Source: Pascua guehoae (taxonomy: Eukaryota; Basidiomycota; Tremellomycetes; Trichosporonales; Trichosporonaceae). Taken from it: a DNA stretch of 64,000 nt. Positions 41,638 to 53,837 of the stretch are shown one piece after another. The first letter of the stretch is position 1. Every line of letters starts with the position of its first letter. The translations under genes and the position numbers were made by a program. The notes beneath the pieces are model-generated. The model made no database searches. It was not told where the DNA came from and saw only the letters and a program-made list of their open reading frames with translations. The stretch lies in contig BCJX01000002.1 in the NCBI GenBank assembly GCA_001600415.1, positions 3,715,297 to 3,779,296 of the forward strand, given 5' to 3'.

Positions 41638-44600
41638 TTACCCCTTACCAGTATACCTCTTGCGTGCCCACGCGCGCCACATGCTGGCCCACACTTCCCT
41701 CTCGGCCTCGCCGCCAGCCTCGCCCAGGCCAAACGGCACACCAACGCCCTCGCCCTCGCGTCCGCGCCCGTCCGCACGACCGCCGGCCGTGACGACGTCG
41801 CAGAGGGCAAAGAGGCCCGGTTCGAGCTCGCGCCGGACATTGGCCGGGAGGACGAGCCACGGGTCAGCTGCAGCGCGCGCAAATGCCACGAGGAGCGTTG
41901 GCGCGTGCTTTCCCAGCGGGCCGGCGAGCGTCTTGATCTTGGCTGGGGCGTCGGGCGTGCTCGGAAGCCGGGCCGTGGCGAGCGAGACGAGCGCGCGGGC
42001 CAGGAGCGCGGCGTGAGCCTCTCCGGGGTCTGGGTGGGGGTCCGACGCGAGCCAGAATGGTCGCCGGGACGCGGCGCGGGTGCGGGCCGCACGTGTGCCG
42101 CGCACACGCTGGAGGAGGGGGAACACGGATGCGAGGGCGCCGACGAGCGCGGGGAGGTGCGCGAGTGCGAGGTCGGCGCGGTGGCGCACGAGCGTCAGGA
42201 GCGGGTTGAGGGCGAGTGGGAGGAGGGTCGGGGTGGGAGTTGATGGTTGAGACTCGGGCGCGGAACCAGGGAGAAGCACGGTGGTGATGGATGCAATGAT
42301 GAGTCCGGCATCCGGGGCACGCAACAGGCCCGTACGCGCCTCCAGGAGAGCGCCAACAACGCCCAGCATTTCGGTGAGCACGGCAGCGTCGCGAGCGCGT
42401 GCGGCGTCGGAGAGAGCGACGAGGAGTGCGTACAGCGACGCAGCGATGAGCCGTCCACTTCCCTCGACGGGCGAGGTGAGGATCAGGCGCAGAGCGCGGA
42501 GCACGGCGGCGAGTTCTGAAGTGGATGCGGTTGCAGAGGAGGCGAGCGAGGCGGCGAGCGCGACGGCAGAGGTGAGAGCGATACCGTACTGCTCAGCACT
42601 GAGGCTGCGCAGGTGCGTGCTCATGGCCGTGTCGAGGGCGTCGGTCGGGAACGCAGACCAGAGGACGATAAACGCCGCCAGTGTGCCTTGGCCACAGAGG
42701 TCGAGAGCGACGGGCGCCAGTGCCGCCAACGCAGCGTCGGCTTCGGCGTCTGCAGAAGCGTGGGCCTTGAGGAGCGCAGCGAGGAGCTGGGCGCCGGTCT
42801 TGTCCTGCTTGGCGTCTCCGAGCCAGCGCGCAAAGTGCACGACTGAGCGCCATGCTGCAAAGGCACTGGCATTGGCAGCTGGCTGCGAGAGCGCAGCTGC
42901 GGTGGGCCGGAGCACCTGAGCCGCGGCACAGAGGCGTTCGAGGTTGGGGCGGAGGGTTGCGTGACGTTCCAGTTGGGTTTGTGCGAGTGCATCGAGGAGG
43001 CACGTCGCCGCGGATGCCTGGGCGGCAGAGGGGCCACGTTTGGCACCAAGCGCCTTGAGCGTGTCGTCGACGACCTGTACGAGCGCACCGGCAGCCGCTG
43101 GGGTGCGCGCGATGTGAGCATAGGCGTGGCGCAAAAGGGCCGTGGTCTCGGCCTCTGCTCCACTGGCCGTCGCGACAAGACGTTTGACGGTGGACGCCTC
43201 GCCCAGCGGACCAAACACGTCGGCAGCGGCAAGACGGGCGAGCCACGTCCTGATCGCAGGACGAGCAGCAGAGTCGGCGTCGGCGGCGTACGCTGCTTCC
43301 AAGAGCGCAGCACGGGCCGGTCGTGTGAGCCACGGCGCAGGGCAAGCAGCGAGCACCGCAAACGTTCCTCGCGAAGGGGGCAGGAGTGCACGGAGCAGCG
43401 CCGAGCGAAGAGATGCGAGTTCCCATGTTTCGGCCGAGCTGAGCACGCGGCGCACGGCAGTTGCGACTGAGAGAGGTGCCTCGGTAGTGTTCAGGTTGGC
43501 GTCGTCCGTAGCGCGTTCGACAAGCAGCGATGCCAGCGTGCCGAGCTGGGTAGCAGAGGCCGACACGTCCAGCACGGACAAGCCGCGCTGCGCTACCAGC
43601 GTCCATGCGGCCGCAGCGAGCGTCTTTTCCGTCACGCCTGCCTCGCGGCCGGTCCATGGCCGCTTGGCGGGTCCGCCCAGGGCAGCGAGAATGGCATCAA
43701 CGATCGCCACGCGCGATGGCTGGTCATCATCGTGAGCCGTCAACACCAGGTGCGTGTAGAGATAGTTGAACTGGAGTCAGCCGACGGCCCAAAATGCAAA
43801 CTCACAATCTCAAGACGGAGTTCTGGGAGCGCAGCAGTCTGGAGGATTGATGCAAGCATTCCAGGGTCAAGACCATACTCCTCACCACGATGAAGGAGGC
43901 GTGCAGATCGAGCGACACGGACGCGCGCTGCGAGGACCAGGTCGGCCGCGGGATCCCGCCCAGTTTCCGATTTCCGCTTCTTCTTCTTTTCCGGCTTGTC
44001 CACAACAGCTGCTTCCACGTCCACATCAAACGCATATGCAATTGCGCCGACGGCGCCCTCAACATCGACGTCGCCGTTACGGGCACGCGCGCCGGCGTCG
44101 ATAATGACACGAGCGAGACGGCTGAGCACGGCAGCGAGACGAGCGGGTGCATCACCAGGGACGCGTTTCCGCTTTCCGCTCGATTGTCCCTCCAGGGCTG
44201 TGCGGGTGCGCGTTCCAAGGTCGTTGAGAATCGCCGCCCATGCGTTTCCACGCCGGTTACCGAGGTTGGCTGCGCGGACAGCTGCCGCGAGATCGCTAGC
44301 AAAGCGAGTGTCGGCAAGAGGGCCAGCAGCCACGAGGGTGTAGAGAGGGGAGAAGGTCTCGGGCGGCAGCGACGGGTCAAACAGGCCAGTGACAGCGTCG
44401 GCGATGAGGGTGACAAACGAGCCAAGCGAGTGGGTGAGTTGGTGGAAGCGGAGGACGGACGTGAGGAGCGCTCGCGCGGGGGTGTGTGCGCGCGGTGGCG
44501 ATGCAAGACACCATCCAATTACTGGTGTTCCCAACGCTGCGCGGTCGTGGTCGAGTCGTTCGAGTGCGTCGAGTGTCCGGAGCACCGTGCCTGCGAGACC

Positions 44601-45805
44601 CTCGTCGACCGCATCTGCCTCGGCCGTTCCGTAGACGGCGAGCGCCGTGGACGCACGCTGAGACTCGGCAACGACGAGCGCACCCGCGGCACTGTCCGAC
44701 TCGAGGTACCCTCCCCATTCCAAGAGACGCTCCCACAGACTGTGCCGCGTTGCCCACACGGCCCCAAGGATAGGGAGCGAAGCTGTGCTCGCGATCGAAC
44801 CCTCGACACGGTTTGCGAGGTCGATACATGCGGCCAGGGCTGGAATAACGGCCCCGCGCGTGCGGTCCGCAATAATCACGTCCAGAGGCGCGCTGTCTAC
44901 CCGCTCGGCGCGCGCGTACAATGTGAACCGGTGCGTGTTGGTCGCCTCGATAAACGTGCTAAACAGGTGGGGTACGAGCTCGAGTGCTGGGATGAGGGTC
45001 GCGGGGTCGGGCGTCGCGGGGAGAAGGGATGCAAGGAGGGGTTTGAGCGGGTCGATGGTCTGGAGGACTTGGAGGGGGAGGAAGAGAGGACCAGTGAGGG
45101 GCTCAAAGACGGGGCGGAGGGAGGGGTGTGTCGCCACGGCCGCGGCGTACGTGTGCAGCTTGTCCTGGAGGGATGCGGCAATCTTCTTTCCGTTTGCCGA
45201 CGCAGGCAGAGTACTGGAGAGTGCGTCGCAGGTAAGACGCGCGACGGGCTCCAGTGCGTCCGCAGGAGCGGTCGGGGACGCAAGTGCAGTCACCAGCTTT
45301 GCCCATAGCTCTGCCCACGACTCGGCCTTGTGTGCGCTGTCGCTGAAGAGGAGCGTAAATGAGGCGGAAACCGCGGCCGAGAGGTCTGGTTGTACTGCCG
45401 CAGAGGTAGCAGCTGCACAGCAGGTAATGTACGTCGTGAGCAGAGACAGAGGTGCAGCGGGCGGCGCGGCACACGACGGCGACACTGTCACGAGGAGCTC
45501 GTGGTATGCTGGGTTTAGGAGAGGATGTGCCGCGCTGAGGGTTAGTGTGAGCTAGAAGTGGAATGGGCAGCTCACCCAGCCTTTCCACGGCTCCACGCCT
45601 CGAGAACCCAGTCTCTCAACACGTCTGCCTTGCGGGGGACAACGAGCGCAACATCCGTCCATGCCTCTGCGGCGAGTTCAATCTTGCGCGGTCCGCCTGT
45701 TTGTGGTGGGTCCGACGCGGCCTTGAGGGCCTTGATGAGCGCGGACCCGGTGAGTGGCGTGGAAGTGGTCGCTTGTGGGCCGGCGGCCGTCTTCTCCTTG
45801 GCCAT
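41638..45805 (-). CDS. URB2: Nucleolar pre-60S ribosome biogenesis protein Urb2/Npa2
   Basis: Urb2 belongs to the early pre-60S Npa1/Npa2 complex and is needed for 27S pre-rRNA processing in the nucleolus. Exons 45805-45576, 45534-43806 and 43770-41638 join in frame to 1363 residues. The protein is an alanine/leucine-rich helical-repeat protein. The C-terminal family signature is visible: HAPTLLVAFARAAADPWLVL, PANVRRELEPGLFALCDVV and a final EVWASMWRAWARKRYTGKG, as in Urb2 C-terminal domains. A basic KKKKRKSET patch near residue 540 is a likely nuclear signal. The start MAKEKTAAGP was preferred over upstream in-frame codons because it begins the alanine-rich conserved style and lies 277 bp from the divergent YIP1 start. 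Identification rests mainly on the C-terminus and length. Confidence 0.75.
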
Positions 45806-46081
45806 GATGTCCGAGTCGAGCTGTGAGGTGGTGAGAGGGACGAGATGGACGACGTCGAGGGCGATGATGTTGTTGCAGTTGAAATTTCCGGTGGAGGTCG
45901 GTGGTAGGCGCGTGTGATAATCTCCAAATACAAATTGACCAGGCGTGCCTATTGACACGTGGATAGGTAGGCTGAACACGTGGCACCACCCATCGCCTCC
46001 ACTCTGTCGTTGTCTGCTTGTCACCCACCCATCTGCGTGTTTGCAAGTGCATCCTGTCTACTCATTGAACCCACTCTCACA
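45806..46081. promoter_or_regulatory. Divergent promoter of URB2 and the YIP1-family gene
   Basis: The two start codons are 276 bp apart, back to back. No TATA box is obvious; the YIP1 side is a C/T-rich leader. Confidence 0.5.
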
Positions 46082-47402
46082 ATGTCACAAGGGGGATACG
46101 CTATTGTCGACGTCGACGAGGACGAGGTGAGTCTGTCGGGCACTGCTGTAACTGACTCCAGTCCACGGGGGGTCTCCAGTTCAAGACCTTTCTCGGCGAT
46201 GACAACGGCGCCGGATCATCCAGAGGCCAGGGCGGCTCGAGCAGCCCCTACCGCGAGCAGTCGTCTGCGCCGTACTCAATGTTCAACCTTGCCTACTACC
46301 AAGTCTACTTTGACGTCGACACGACGACGGTGCTGAAGCGCGTGGCCATGGCCATGGTGCCCAAGGGCGGCTTTATTGAGGACTCGTGCGACTCGCAGGT
46401 CGACCTGTATGGGCCGTTTTGGACGCTCACGACTCTCATCCTCCTGCTCTACACGACATCCACCCTCACCCAGTCGGTCACGGCATACATTGCTGGTGCA
46501 GAGACGACGACAAACCTCCCGCTTTTGAGTACGGCTACATCGCTCATCTACTTTTACGGCCTGGGCGTGCCTGCGCTGCTTTGGGGAGGGACTCGCTGGC
46601 TCGGCGTGGCCGAGTGGGGACCGGCAGAGGCACTCGGTATCTACGGGTATGCGATGGCGGTCTTTGTGCCGGTATCGCTGCTCTGCCTCATCCCGTACGG
46701 CATCGTTCGATGGGCGCTGGTCGGCGTTGGCGCGCTCTCCAGCGGGTTTTTCTTGTGAGTACGCGAGGTGTGGTTGCGGGCCCGCCTGAAGGCGCATGGC
46801 GGTGGAGTGGGGGTGGGGTGAGCGGAGGTGGATGTCAAGTTCGAGGTCAAGTTCGAGGTCAAGGATAAAGTTGCCGAGGTTACATGAGAGAGGGTTTCGT
46901 GATGGTGTGGTTGGACAGTTGGCAGGAGAAAGCCAGCGGAGCGCTGATAGACGACGGGTGGGGTTCGTCATGGCTGAACGGTGGGAATGCTCGGCATAGG
47001 GCGCCCCCGTCTGTGCATTGATGCTGGTTGCGGAGGTCGATTACGAGGGGTTTTTCACACGTGGTGTAGTCGCAAGTTTGGCCGAACGGATCGTTGGAGA
47101 CGAGGGTTTACAGGGGCCGAACAGCCGAAGTGCACGGTACAGGCGCGGCCTGTGTGGAGGAGAGACATCGTCTGGGGTGTCGGCTGAAGCTGGTGCTAAC
47201 GAGCAGGATCACCAACATTTACCCCGTCCTCGCCTCGGCCGACAACAAGATGCTGCGCCTGCTCATTGTCGCAGTCGGTGTCCTGCACGCCGCCCTCGCG
47301 ATCGCAATGAAGGTCCTGTTCTACTCGTACTCTGTTGGCAACGTCGACGGTGGCCCCGACCCGATCAGTGACCAGGTGAAGCGGGCCTTTGGGCTCGCAT
47401 AG
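46082..47402 (+). CDS. YIP1-domain Golgi membrane protein (YIPF1/2 or Yip5-like)
   Basis: YIP1-family proteins are five-span Golgi and endosome membrane proteins that bind prenylated Rabs. Exons 46082-46126, 46162-46754 and 47207-47402 join in frame to 277 residues. The cytosolic N-terminus is FKTFLGDD followed by SMFNLAYYQVYFDVDTTTVLKRV, then the family motif DLYGPFWTLTTLILLL at the first membrane span. Further spans are TSLIYFYGLGVPALLW, LGIYGYAMAVFVPVSLLCLI, WALVGVGALSSGFFLI and MLRLLIVAVGVLHAALAIAM. The C-terminal lumenal end is short. Intron 2 (46755-47206, 452 nt) is unusually long and carries a 12-bp tandem repeat. Confidence 0.9.
46834..46863 (+). repeat. 12-bp tandem repeat, 2.5 copies, in YIP1 intron 2
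   Basis: Unit GTCAAGTTCGAG at 46834 and 46846 with a half unit to 46863, inside the long second intron. Confidence 0.8.
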
Positions 47403-48664
47403 GAGGTGTCGTGCGGTGACCGATGAACTGTCCGCTCCTTAGATGTCATGCAGCTATTAGACCGTGTCTGCAGTGGTGTGTTTTGGTCACAGCTATCGGG
47501 CGGCTACCGGCGTGGTGTGATCTATCACGCGTAACCCGGAAAGCGTTATTCCCAACAGTCTGGTTGGGTTGGGTGAGCTCGGGACCACTGGCAAAGTCAG
47601 CGGACATGTTGACTGGGGTGTACGCTTTGTTCTCTACAAGATTAGTACCGACACGGACCAGCCCAGACCGAGTTTGTATCTACATTACTGCGGACCGGGT
47701 CTTTTCTGTAGTGCACGTAGTGTCGGTTGGTGAGGCAGTGATGACGATGGCGGTGGCCTGGCCGGCCTGGGCGGTGACTTGGGGGGGATGCGGGACTACG
47801 AGGCGGCGGGAGAACGCGGGGCAAGTGGCCGCGGCAGGAGGAGAGGGAGCCAAGGGGGTGTTCAGGCACGCACGCGCCGCTGTGTCCAGGGCCCAACAAG
47901 GCCTAGGTAGGTACGCGTCTGGCCGTCTGGCCAGCACGGCGACTTTGTCTTGTTCACTTGTCCCCTCCCAGGTACACAGCGCCAAAGCTTGCTTGCTTGC
48001 TCGCTCGCCGGCCTCTGTGTGCTACGCACTCCCATTATGCATGCATGCACAGCACAGCGTGCGCTGCATGTCCATATGCGTGCTCCACTCAGCCGTAGCA
48101 TGCAGAACAACGACGTGACTGAACAGAGAGTGCGTACGACGCGCGTGTAAAGAACGGCAAAAGGGGGGTATACTGTACGGGACCGCCTGGGTGTAGCCCC
48201 GCCCAAGTGTGCCACCGCCATCATCATTATCATCATCATCATTGTCCAACCCATCACTCGCCCCTCCCCTCATTCTTGTTCCACTCAAATCGCCCCCCAT
48301 CCCATCTCCCTCGTCTCGTCTCTCCTCGTCGCGTCGTCGTGGTTTCTCGCCTCTCCTCCCTTTGTCCGCGAACTCTTTGTTGCTTCTCTTCTACCACCTC
48401 CACTTCACACTCCCCCTGCTGGATCGGGCCTGTCGTCGTGCCGCAACTGCCCCCCCCCCCCCCCCTACAGCCTCGTCGTCATCAACATTTACCTCATCCT
48501 CAACTTGCTTCGTTCAATCTCCCCCGTCTCTCCCTTCTTTGGCAATGTGAGCTAACCCGGTCTCCATAGCCCCCGCATCGTCGTCACCATTGCTGATTGC
48601 AGGCCTCTTCCGATCGAGCGCTCACAAGGCAACGTACGTGTCCCTCGTGCCCGTTCCCATCTCG
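47403..48664. other. Intergenic and 5' leader of the next gene
   Basis: No gene seen. Contains a CAT-rich microsatellite near 48220-48245 and, from about 48240, a strongly pyrimidine-rich leader. A C16 run (48450-48465) precedes TACAG. There is no ATG from the microsatellite to 48544, so any transcript from here has a long leader, probably spliced (donor-like GTGAGC near 48547, acceptor-like GATTGCAG near 48602). Confidence 0.55.
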
Positions 48665-50628
48665 ATGCCAGCGACCCCTGCCCCAGCAGGCGCGATGGTA
48701 CACCCGGCACGCGCCCCCCGTCCATCATCATCACACCCGCGCCGTCTCCTACGCCTCCGCTCTCTCCAGCGTGTCCGCGTTCTCAGTCGGCGCCCCCCAT
48801 TTCTCCCACACGCCCCCATCGCGCAGTGTGTCGCCCCCGCTCCTGCTCGCCCCCGCCTTGCCCTGCTCGTCCCACCACCCCACGCAGCTCGTCCCCCCGC
48901 CCCGCTCGCCACCCACCTGCTGACGCTGACGCCCAGGTCGCCTCGCTCGTCTCGCGCTTCCAGATCGCCGCGAACCGCGATGCGGGTGCCGCCGCGCGCG
49001 AGGCGCGGCGGGCAAGCCTCGCCCGGCGCGGCGAGAACGCTTCGAGCGGCGGGGCCGGCGAGACTGGCTCGAGCGCCGTGTCCCCAACCCCCACGGGCGA
49101 TTCTACCGTGAGCGACAAGGCCACGCCTGAGCCCGAACTCGAGCCCGCACCCGAATCCGAACCCACGGCCGAACCAACCCCTATGCCCACGCTCTCTACT
49201 CCGGATCCCACGGATCTTGCGGCCGCATCCGACTCGACGGCGTTGATCGCCTCGACAGACGACACGTCGCCCAACACTTCCCCTTCCCCGGCTCCGGCTG
49301 TCCTTCCCCAACCCCTTGCCACTGTCGCGCCAAACATTCCAGAACCTGCCGACGACGTCGCACACGCTGCTACTGCCCAGGCGACCCAGGACGCGCACGG
49401 ACCCGCGCCGCGGAAGCGTGTGGTGGTAGCGGGGGCCGCAGTGAAGACGAGTGCGAGCAAACACACGCCCGGGGCGTTGCGGAAGCCGGCTTCCATGAGC
49501 GCGCTCAACAACAAGGCCAAGGCCAAGCCGAGGGACAGCCTCCGACCCAAGCCAAAGGACACGGCCACCACCAAGGACAAGGAACGCGTAAAGGACACGC
49601 CCAAAGTCCATCGGGAGCCAAAGGACAAGGAGCTCAAAGTGCCCCAGGACGCTGCAAAGGACGGCCACGCCACACCCAAGCTCCGGCCCTCGCACACTGG
49701 CGGCAAGGAGCGCACGCGCTCGCCTGTGCCTCAGCCACCTCCGCTGCGCCAGCAGCTGACTGGAGGAGGCACACCCAAGGCGACCCCAACGGCCACCTCG
49801 CAGACCAAGGTGCGCGTGGCAGGGCGCCACTCGACGCCGCCAGTAACCGGCGGCGAACCGCATGCCCCACGTTCGCGCTCGCGCCTGTCCACTGGCCGCG
49901 CATCTGCTACCGGGCACCACTCTGCCCCTACCCCTGTTCCAACCAAGACACGCCGCACTGCCTCGGAGACCAACGCCGAGCCCCACACGCGCACCCACTC
50001 TCCTTCGACTGCAAAGATGACGGCGAGCGTCATCCCGGCCACCTCGCGTCTCTTGCAGGGCACCGCGAGCAGCCGCGCACGTGCCGCTGCGACGGCCGCG
50101 TCGTACACTGCCGACTCGCCGTCTCCGCGCAAGACTGCAAACCCCAAGACCCCCAAGACGGCGACGCCCGGGACACCCGCGTCGAGCGCCCGCCGCAAGG
50201 CCGCGACGCAGGCTCAGGGGACGCCAAGCAAGACGACCGGCCCGCGTTCATCGCTCGCTGCGGGCGCGAGTCCCAAGGAGAACGGCTCCAGGCCTGCACC
50301 ATCGCCCAAGCCATCGCCCAAGCCATCGCCCAAGCCATCGCCCAAGCCATCGCCACGTGCCATCATTGGCCAGATTGGGCTCGCTGGGGCTTCCGACGAG
50401 CCAGTCGAAATCATCCACGCCAAGAGTCTGGAGGAGAAGGCGGCCGAGGCAGAGGAGGCGGTTGAGGCAACGGCTGTGCCCGAGCCCGACGCTGACGGAG
50501 AGCAGGATGTCACCTCGGCAGATGCCCAAGGCGACGACCACGAAGACAAGGACAGCGAGGATGTGAACCTTGCGCCCCCTGCGCTCTCTGACGCGGCGAG
50601 CGTCGTGAGCATTCCGGATATCGAGTAA
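48665..50628 (+). CDS. Low-complexity Ala/Pro/Lys/Ser-rich basic protein, unrecognised
   Basis: A long open frame in a conserved block, but no known domain. The best model starts at 48665 (MPATPAPAGAM), splices 48698-48936 (GTACAC donor, CTGACGCCCAG acceptor) and continues VASLVSRFQIAANRDAGAAA. Reading straight through from 48826 without splicing is the alternative. The body is E/P/T-rich to about 49320, then rich in K-P, S/T-P and KDK motifs (PKDTATTKDKERVKD). It has a PSPK repeat near the end and an acidic tail ending ASVVSIPDIE. Many SP/TP sites near basic residues suggest phosphorylation-regulated binding to DNA, microtubules or membranes, but this is inference. No membrane span or signal peptide. 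Confidence 0.65.
50299..50352 (+). repeat. 12-bp coding tandem repeat (Pro-Ser-Pro-Lys)
   Basis: Unit CCATCGCCCAAG repeated about four and a half times, encoding PSPK units inside the basic protein at 48.7-50.6 kb. A likely site of length variation. Confidence 0.85.
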
Positions 50629-51850
50629 CCGCTCGCGCGTCCGTCTAGAAGTGCGCTCTGTACGACGGCGTCTTCCAGGCCGCTCTGATGCCCTCGCATC
50701 CCACTGTCCTCATCTCCTTCATCTCGGCTCTCTCATCCTCCGCATCCTCCCCCTCATCTCCAAATACGAAGCGCAACCTCCGAGTTTACCGCCTTCCCCA
50801 CTTCCACAAGCCCCGCTGCCACACCCAACCCGCGCCAGCCGCCCCCCACTTACGACCACCTGCGGCACGGCCCGCAGCACGCCTCTCCATGCCCATATTT
50901 CTGTTCAGACCCCGCCCCAACCCTTCAAATTGGCACACCATCGCTCACCTCCCCATCCTTACAACCTACAGCTTTTCCCCCACCTAACAACGGCCTCCCT
51001 AACGCCGCGCGACGCACTCTCGGCTCGAAAACTCTCCCCACGCCCGTCTACGACCTGGCCCCAGCCCCGCTGCCTCTGCCGGCACAACATACCCCCCTTA
51101 TCGCACGATGTAACTTGTTTTTTATCACGTCTAGATTGCTGCCAAGCTCGTCGTCCAAGAGCGGCATGGGCAGGAACTGTGAGATTGTAGAGCCTGGACA
51201 TGTCACGACGTGAGACGACGGCACCGGGTGCAGGGCGCAAGGCCCCAAGCAGGTGTGCTACGCTGCCACATCCAGAATGTGCGGTCTGCTCGGAACCAAG
51301 GGTGCAGGTGGTGCCCACGGTGGCTTGACCTTTCGGCTAAATCGGTTAATCCCATCACGAACAATACCATTGTATGTTTGGGAACCACTCTCGTGCTCTT
51401 GGAATCTCTACATCACCAATAACTCGTTCACCACATGCTCCTCACATTGCCTGCCGGAGCAAGCTTTCGCAACCAAGACATACACCCACCTACAGATCCT
51501 CGCGTACATAGCGGTCCTGTGGGCCTGGACGACGTCCATTCGCTTTTACATCTGGCTCAACATGCCGGCCCTTTTGAAACTGGGTCGGTCAGGCCTTTCA
51601 CGACTGTTACCCGCAATTGGGCAACGTTCATGAGCTATCGAAACGGCATGAGCTATCGAAACGGCATGAGCTATCGAAACGGTTCTGGAGGCGCAGAAAA
51701 TGGCACCCGTTGGCAGGACGAGTCCGCGTACTGGCACGGCATTAAGCGTTGCATCGGGCTCGTGGGTACATGTGGGGTCGCCGAGGTTCTGTCAACTAAC
51801 GACAGGTTCACCGAGGGGACACGAGGTGGAAAGACAACGCGAACGAGGCC
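50629..51850. other. Intergenic, C-rich then ordinary
   Basis: 3' flank of the low-complexity protein. No gene seen to 51850 apart from the 18-bp repeat noted separately. Confidence 0.55.
51630..51682 (+). repeat. 18-bp tandem repeat, three copies
   Basis: ATGAGCTATCGAAACGGC repeated head to tail three times, the last unit nearly complete. The length is a multiple of three, so it could encode MSYRNG repeats, but the surrounding frame is not convincing. Confidence 0.8.
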
Positions 51851-52352
51851 ACAACAGTATGCGGGACCCGAGTCTGGGTGCTGTGCGTGGACTGGGCATA
51901 CTCGAACTGCGCCGCCCTGAGGGTAAGACGCCGTCCGAGGTGTGGGACTGGGCTGGCATTCGCGGCGAGTGGACAGCCATTCGTACTGTCCCCGAGATAC
52001 GGGTCGCCCGGTACGGAGCACGACAAGCCATGGCAGCCTCTTGAAGCTATTACCGTCGTCCCCGTGTCCGACGTACGTCCCATATGGGACCAGCGCGACC
52101 CAAAGCTTGAACAATGGGAAGTGCCAACCTTTGACACGACGTGGCGCGACAGCCCCTTGCCGCCAGTGTACTTTGGTGGACGTTCTGGAAGCAAGCTGAT
52201 GCTGGGCGTGGCTCAGCTGACATCCGAGAACCCACCAGCTCCGCTGGGACCTAGGTCAACGACCTGCAGACGCCAGAGGAAAGGATCATCTTCCAAGGAG
52301 TTCAGTCGGCAGTCGCGGAGCGCGCGGAGCTCGTCGAGGTGTCAATGGGGTG
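51851..52352 (+). pseudogene. Decayed coding sequence, unrecognised
   Basis: Three successive frames each look protein-like and hand over to the next. These are MRDPSLGAVRGLGILELRR with KTPSEVWDWAGIRGEW to about 52030, then KPWQPLEAITVVPVSDVRPI with DPKLEQWEVPTFDTTW and PLPPVYFGG, then VNDLQTPEERIIFQGVQSAV and AERAELVEVSMG. Frame changes lie near 52030 and 52250. The second could be an intron ending CCTAG, the first looks like a frameshift. No family recognised. It ends about 70 bp before the tRNA-Val-like gene. Confidence 0.45.
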
Positions 52353-52423
52353 CGTAAATTACCAACCTTCCGGCCCTTCTTGCTCACCAGTAGACATTCA
52401 TGTTCTACATGATTTATTGTCAA

Positions 52424-52510
52424 GGCGATTTAGCTCAGTTGGTTAGAGCGCATGCTTAACAGTTGCTTCGCATGGTCGGGCTACGGACAGTTCGACCCTG
52501 TCAAACGTCA
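52424..52510 (+). tRNA. tRNA-Val(AAC)-like gene with short intron, atypical variable region
   Basis: Acceptor GGCGATT pairs with AAACGTC (52503-52509) with one A-A mismatch. The D-arm GCTCAGTTGGTTAGAGC is good. Anticodon stem CATGC (52451-52455) pairs with GCATG (52470-52474). The 14-nt loop reduces to seven when 52462-52468 is removed, giving anticodon AAC at 52458-52460. T stem GACAG/CTGTC closes TTCGACC. Odd: 11 nt separate the anticodon stem from the T stem where valine tRNAs have about five. It may be a pseudo-tRNA or have unusual processing. Confidence 0.6.
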
Positions 52511-52520
52511 AGACATTTCG

Positions 52521-52526
52521 TTTTTT
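52521..52526 (+). terminator. Pol III T6 terminator
   Basis: Six T start 11 nt after the discriminator base of the tRNA-Val-like gene, the usual Pol III stop signal. Confidence 0.6.
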
Positions 52527-53837
52527 ATTCGTGCTCGTAATCACAGCACGCGATCACAAGAGGCCAGGGATCCGGCCGAATGGGCTTGGGTCACCCGGTT
52601 CCACACTCGTTTGCCCCTATGGTTTCTGAGGGATCAGGACCGCGCTTGGGCCGCAAACCAGCTGACGCTCTCGTGCGCCGTTCTGGGGACGCGAGGTGGC
52701 ACACCAACTCGACTCTTGGGATCGCCACCACAGCACAAACAAATCTCGACGTCACAGATGATTAGTGCTCTCTTGGGGTCCACTGACAGGAGTCTTTGGC
52801 AAACGGGATTGATGAACTACCGGTAGAGTAGGTAGGGCCGATGTGGTGCCCGAGAGTCCAAGGCCTGACACAACCGATCGCCATGACCCAACTCATACTG
52901 AAGACCTACTGCCTGCGAGCTTCACCCTCATGACCAGACTGCGCGATCCAATTCCGTTGGGATTGACTTTGGCACTGATTCCCACTCCTGAATACATAGA
53001 CTTTAGCATTGACCAGACCCCGAGCGCGAGCACCCACAACGGTCGGCGGTGGGCCTCGATCGAGCTCGGCCAGTGATCGGGCTAGTGCGTGTCAGTTGGG
53101 CAAACTGCACAGGCCTCGTTGCGGTCTCTTTCTTATTTAACCCTCCACGTGCAGCCCCACTAGCTGAAGCTCAAGGCCGGGTAAGTGTCTTCTCGGTGGC
53201 TTTTCAGGCCACCCAATGTACGCTGGCAGTCATCACTCACTATGGGCCCCGCAAGTCCGGCCCGTCAGTCGGGGCTCTACCTAGTCCACCCCGCAGATGA
53301 TTACGCGACACGGCCATGAAGGTGCAACGGTGCACTATCCATTCATAACGATCTTACATTCCAGTTGACGCTCCACGGAACTGCTTGACGGGCCTATCCG
53401 CTGCACTCAAAGTCCCCTTCCTGATCTGTCAGTGGTCTTGTGTCCATGCACCTGGTGCTATTTACAGAGGCTGGCTCATCACATTGGCTCTGCTCCCACC
53501 TTTGTCACGCGACCTGACCCTGCTGAAGCCGTCATCCCTGCCGAGTGCCCGAGCTTACTGCGATCGTGGTAGCCAAGCTCGCGCAGCTCACCGCGTTGAC
53601 TAACAGCGCTACTAACCTCGAATTTGATCCCCACGACGTTTCGGGCTCGTGCAAAGAAACCCATGACAAGAGTCGCTCGGGCCCACACTCGCCGCTCAGA
53701 CCGACAAGATCAATGCTTCGCGGGGTTGACTTGACAGGTATGGGGGCAGGCTTCGCGGGCCCCAGAGACACCCATGCAAGACTTAAGCCGCTCGACTTGT
53801 TTCTCTCATTCCTCCTCCGACCAACCCCCATTCGACA
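52527..53837. other. Intergenic, upstream of lipase
   Basis: No gene seen. CTTATTTAACCC near 53135 is a weak TATA-like element, about 700 bp from the lipase start and so probably unrelated. Confidence 0.55.

Noticed and set aside
46899..46947. Box C/D snoRNA in YIP1 intron 2 (GTGATGG and CTGA)
   Set aside because: The C box departs from RUGAUGA, no terminal stem forms, and no second box pair is seen.
47423..48118. 231-codon plus-strand frame after the YIP1 gene
   Set aside because: No domain, cysteine- and tryptophan-rich composition typical of noncoding GC-rich DNA, and no promoter or splice signals.
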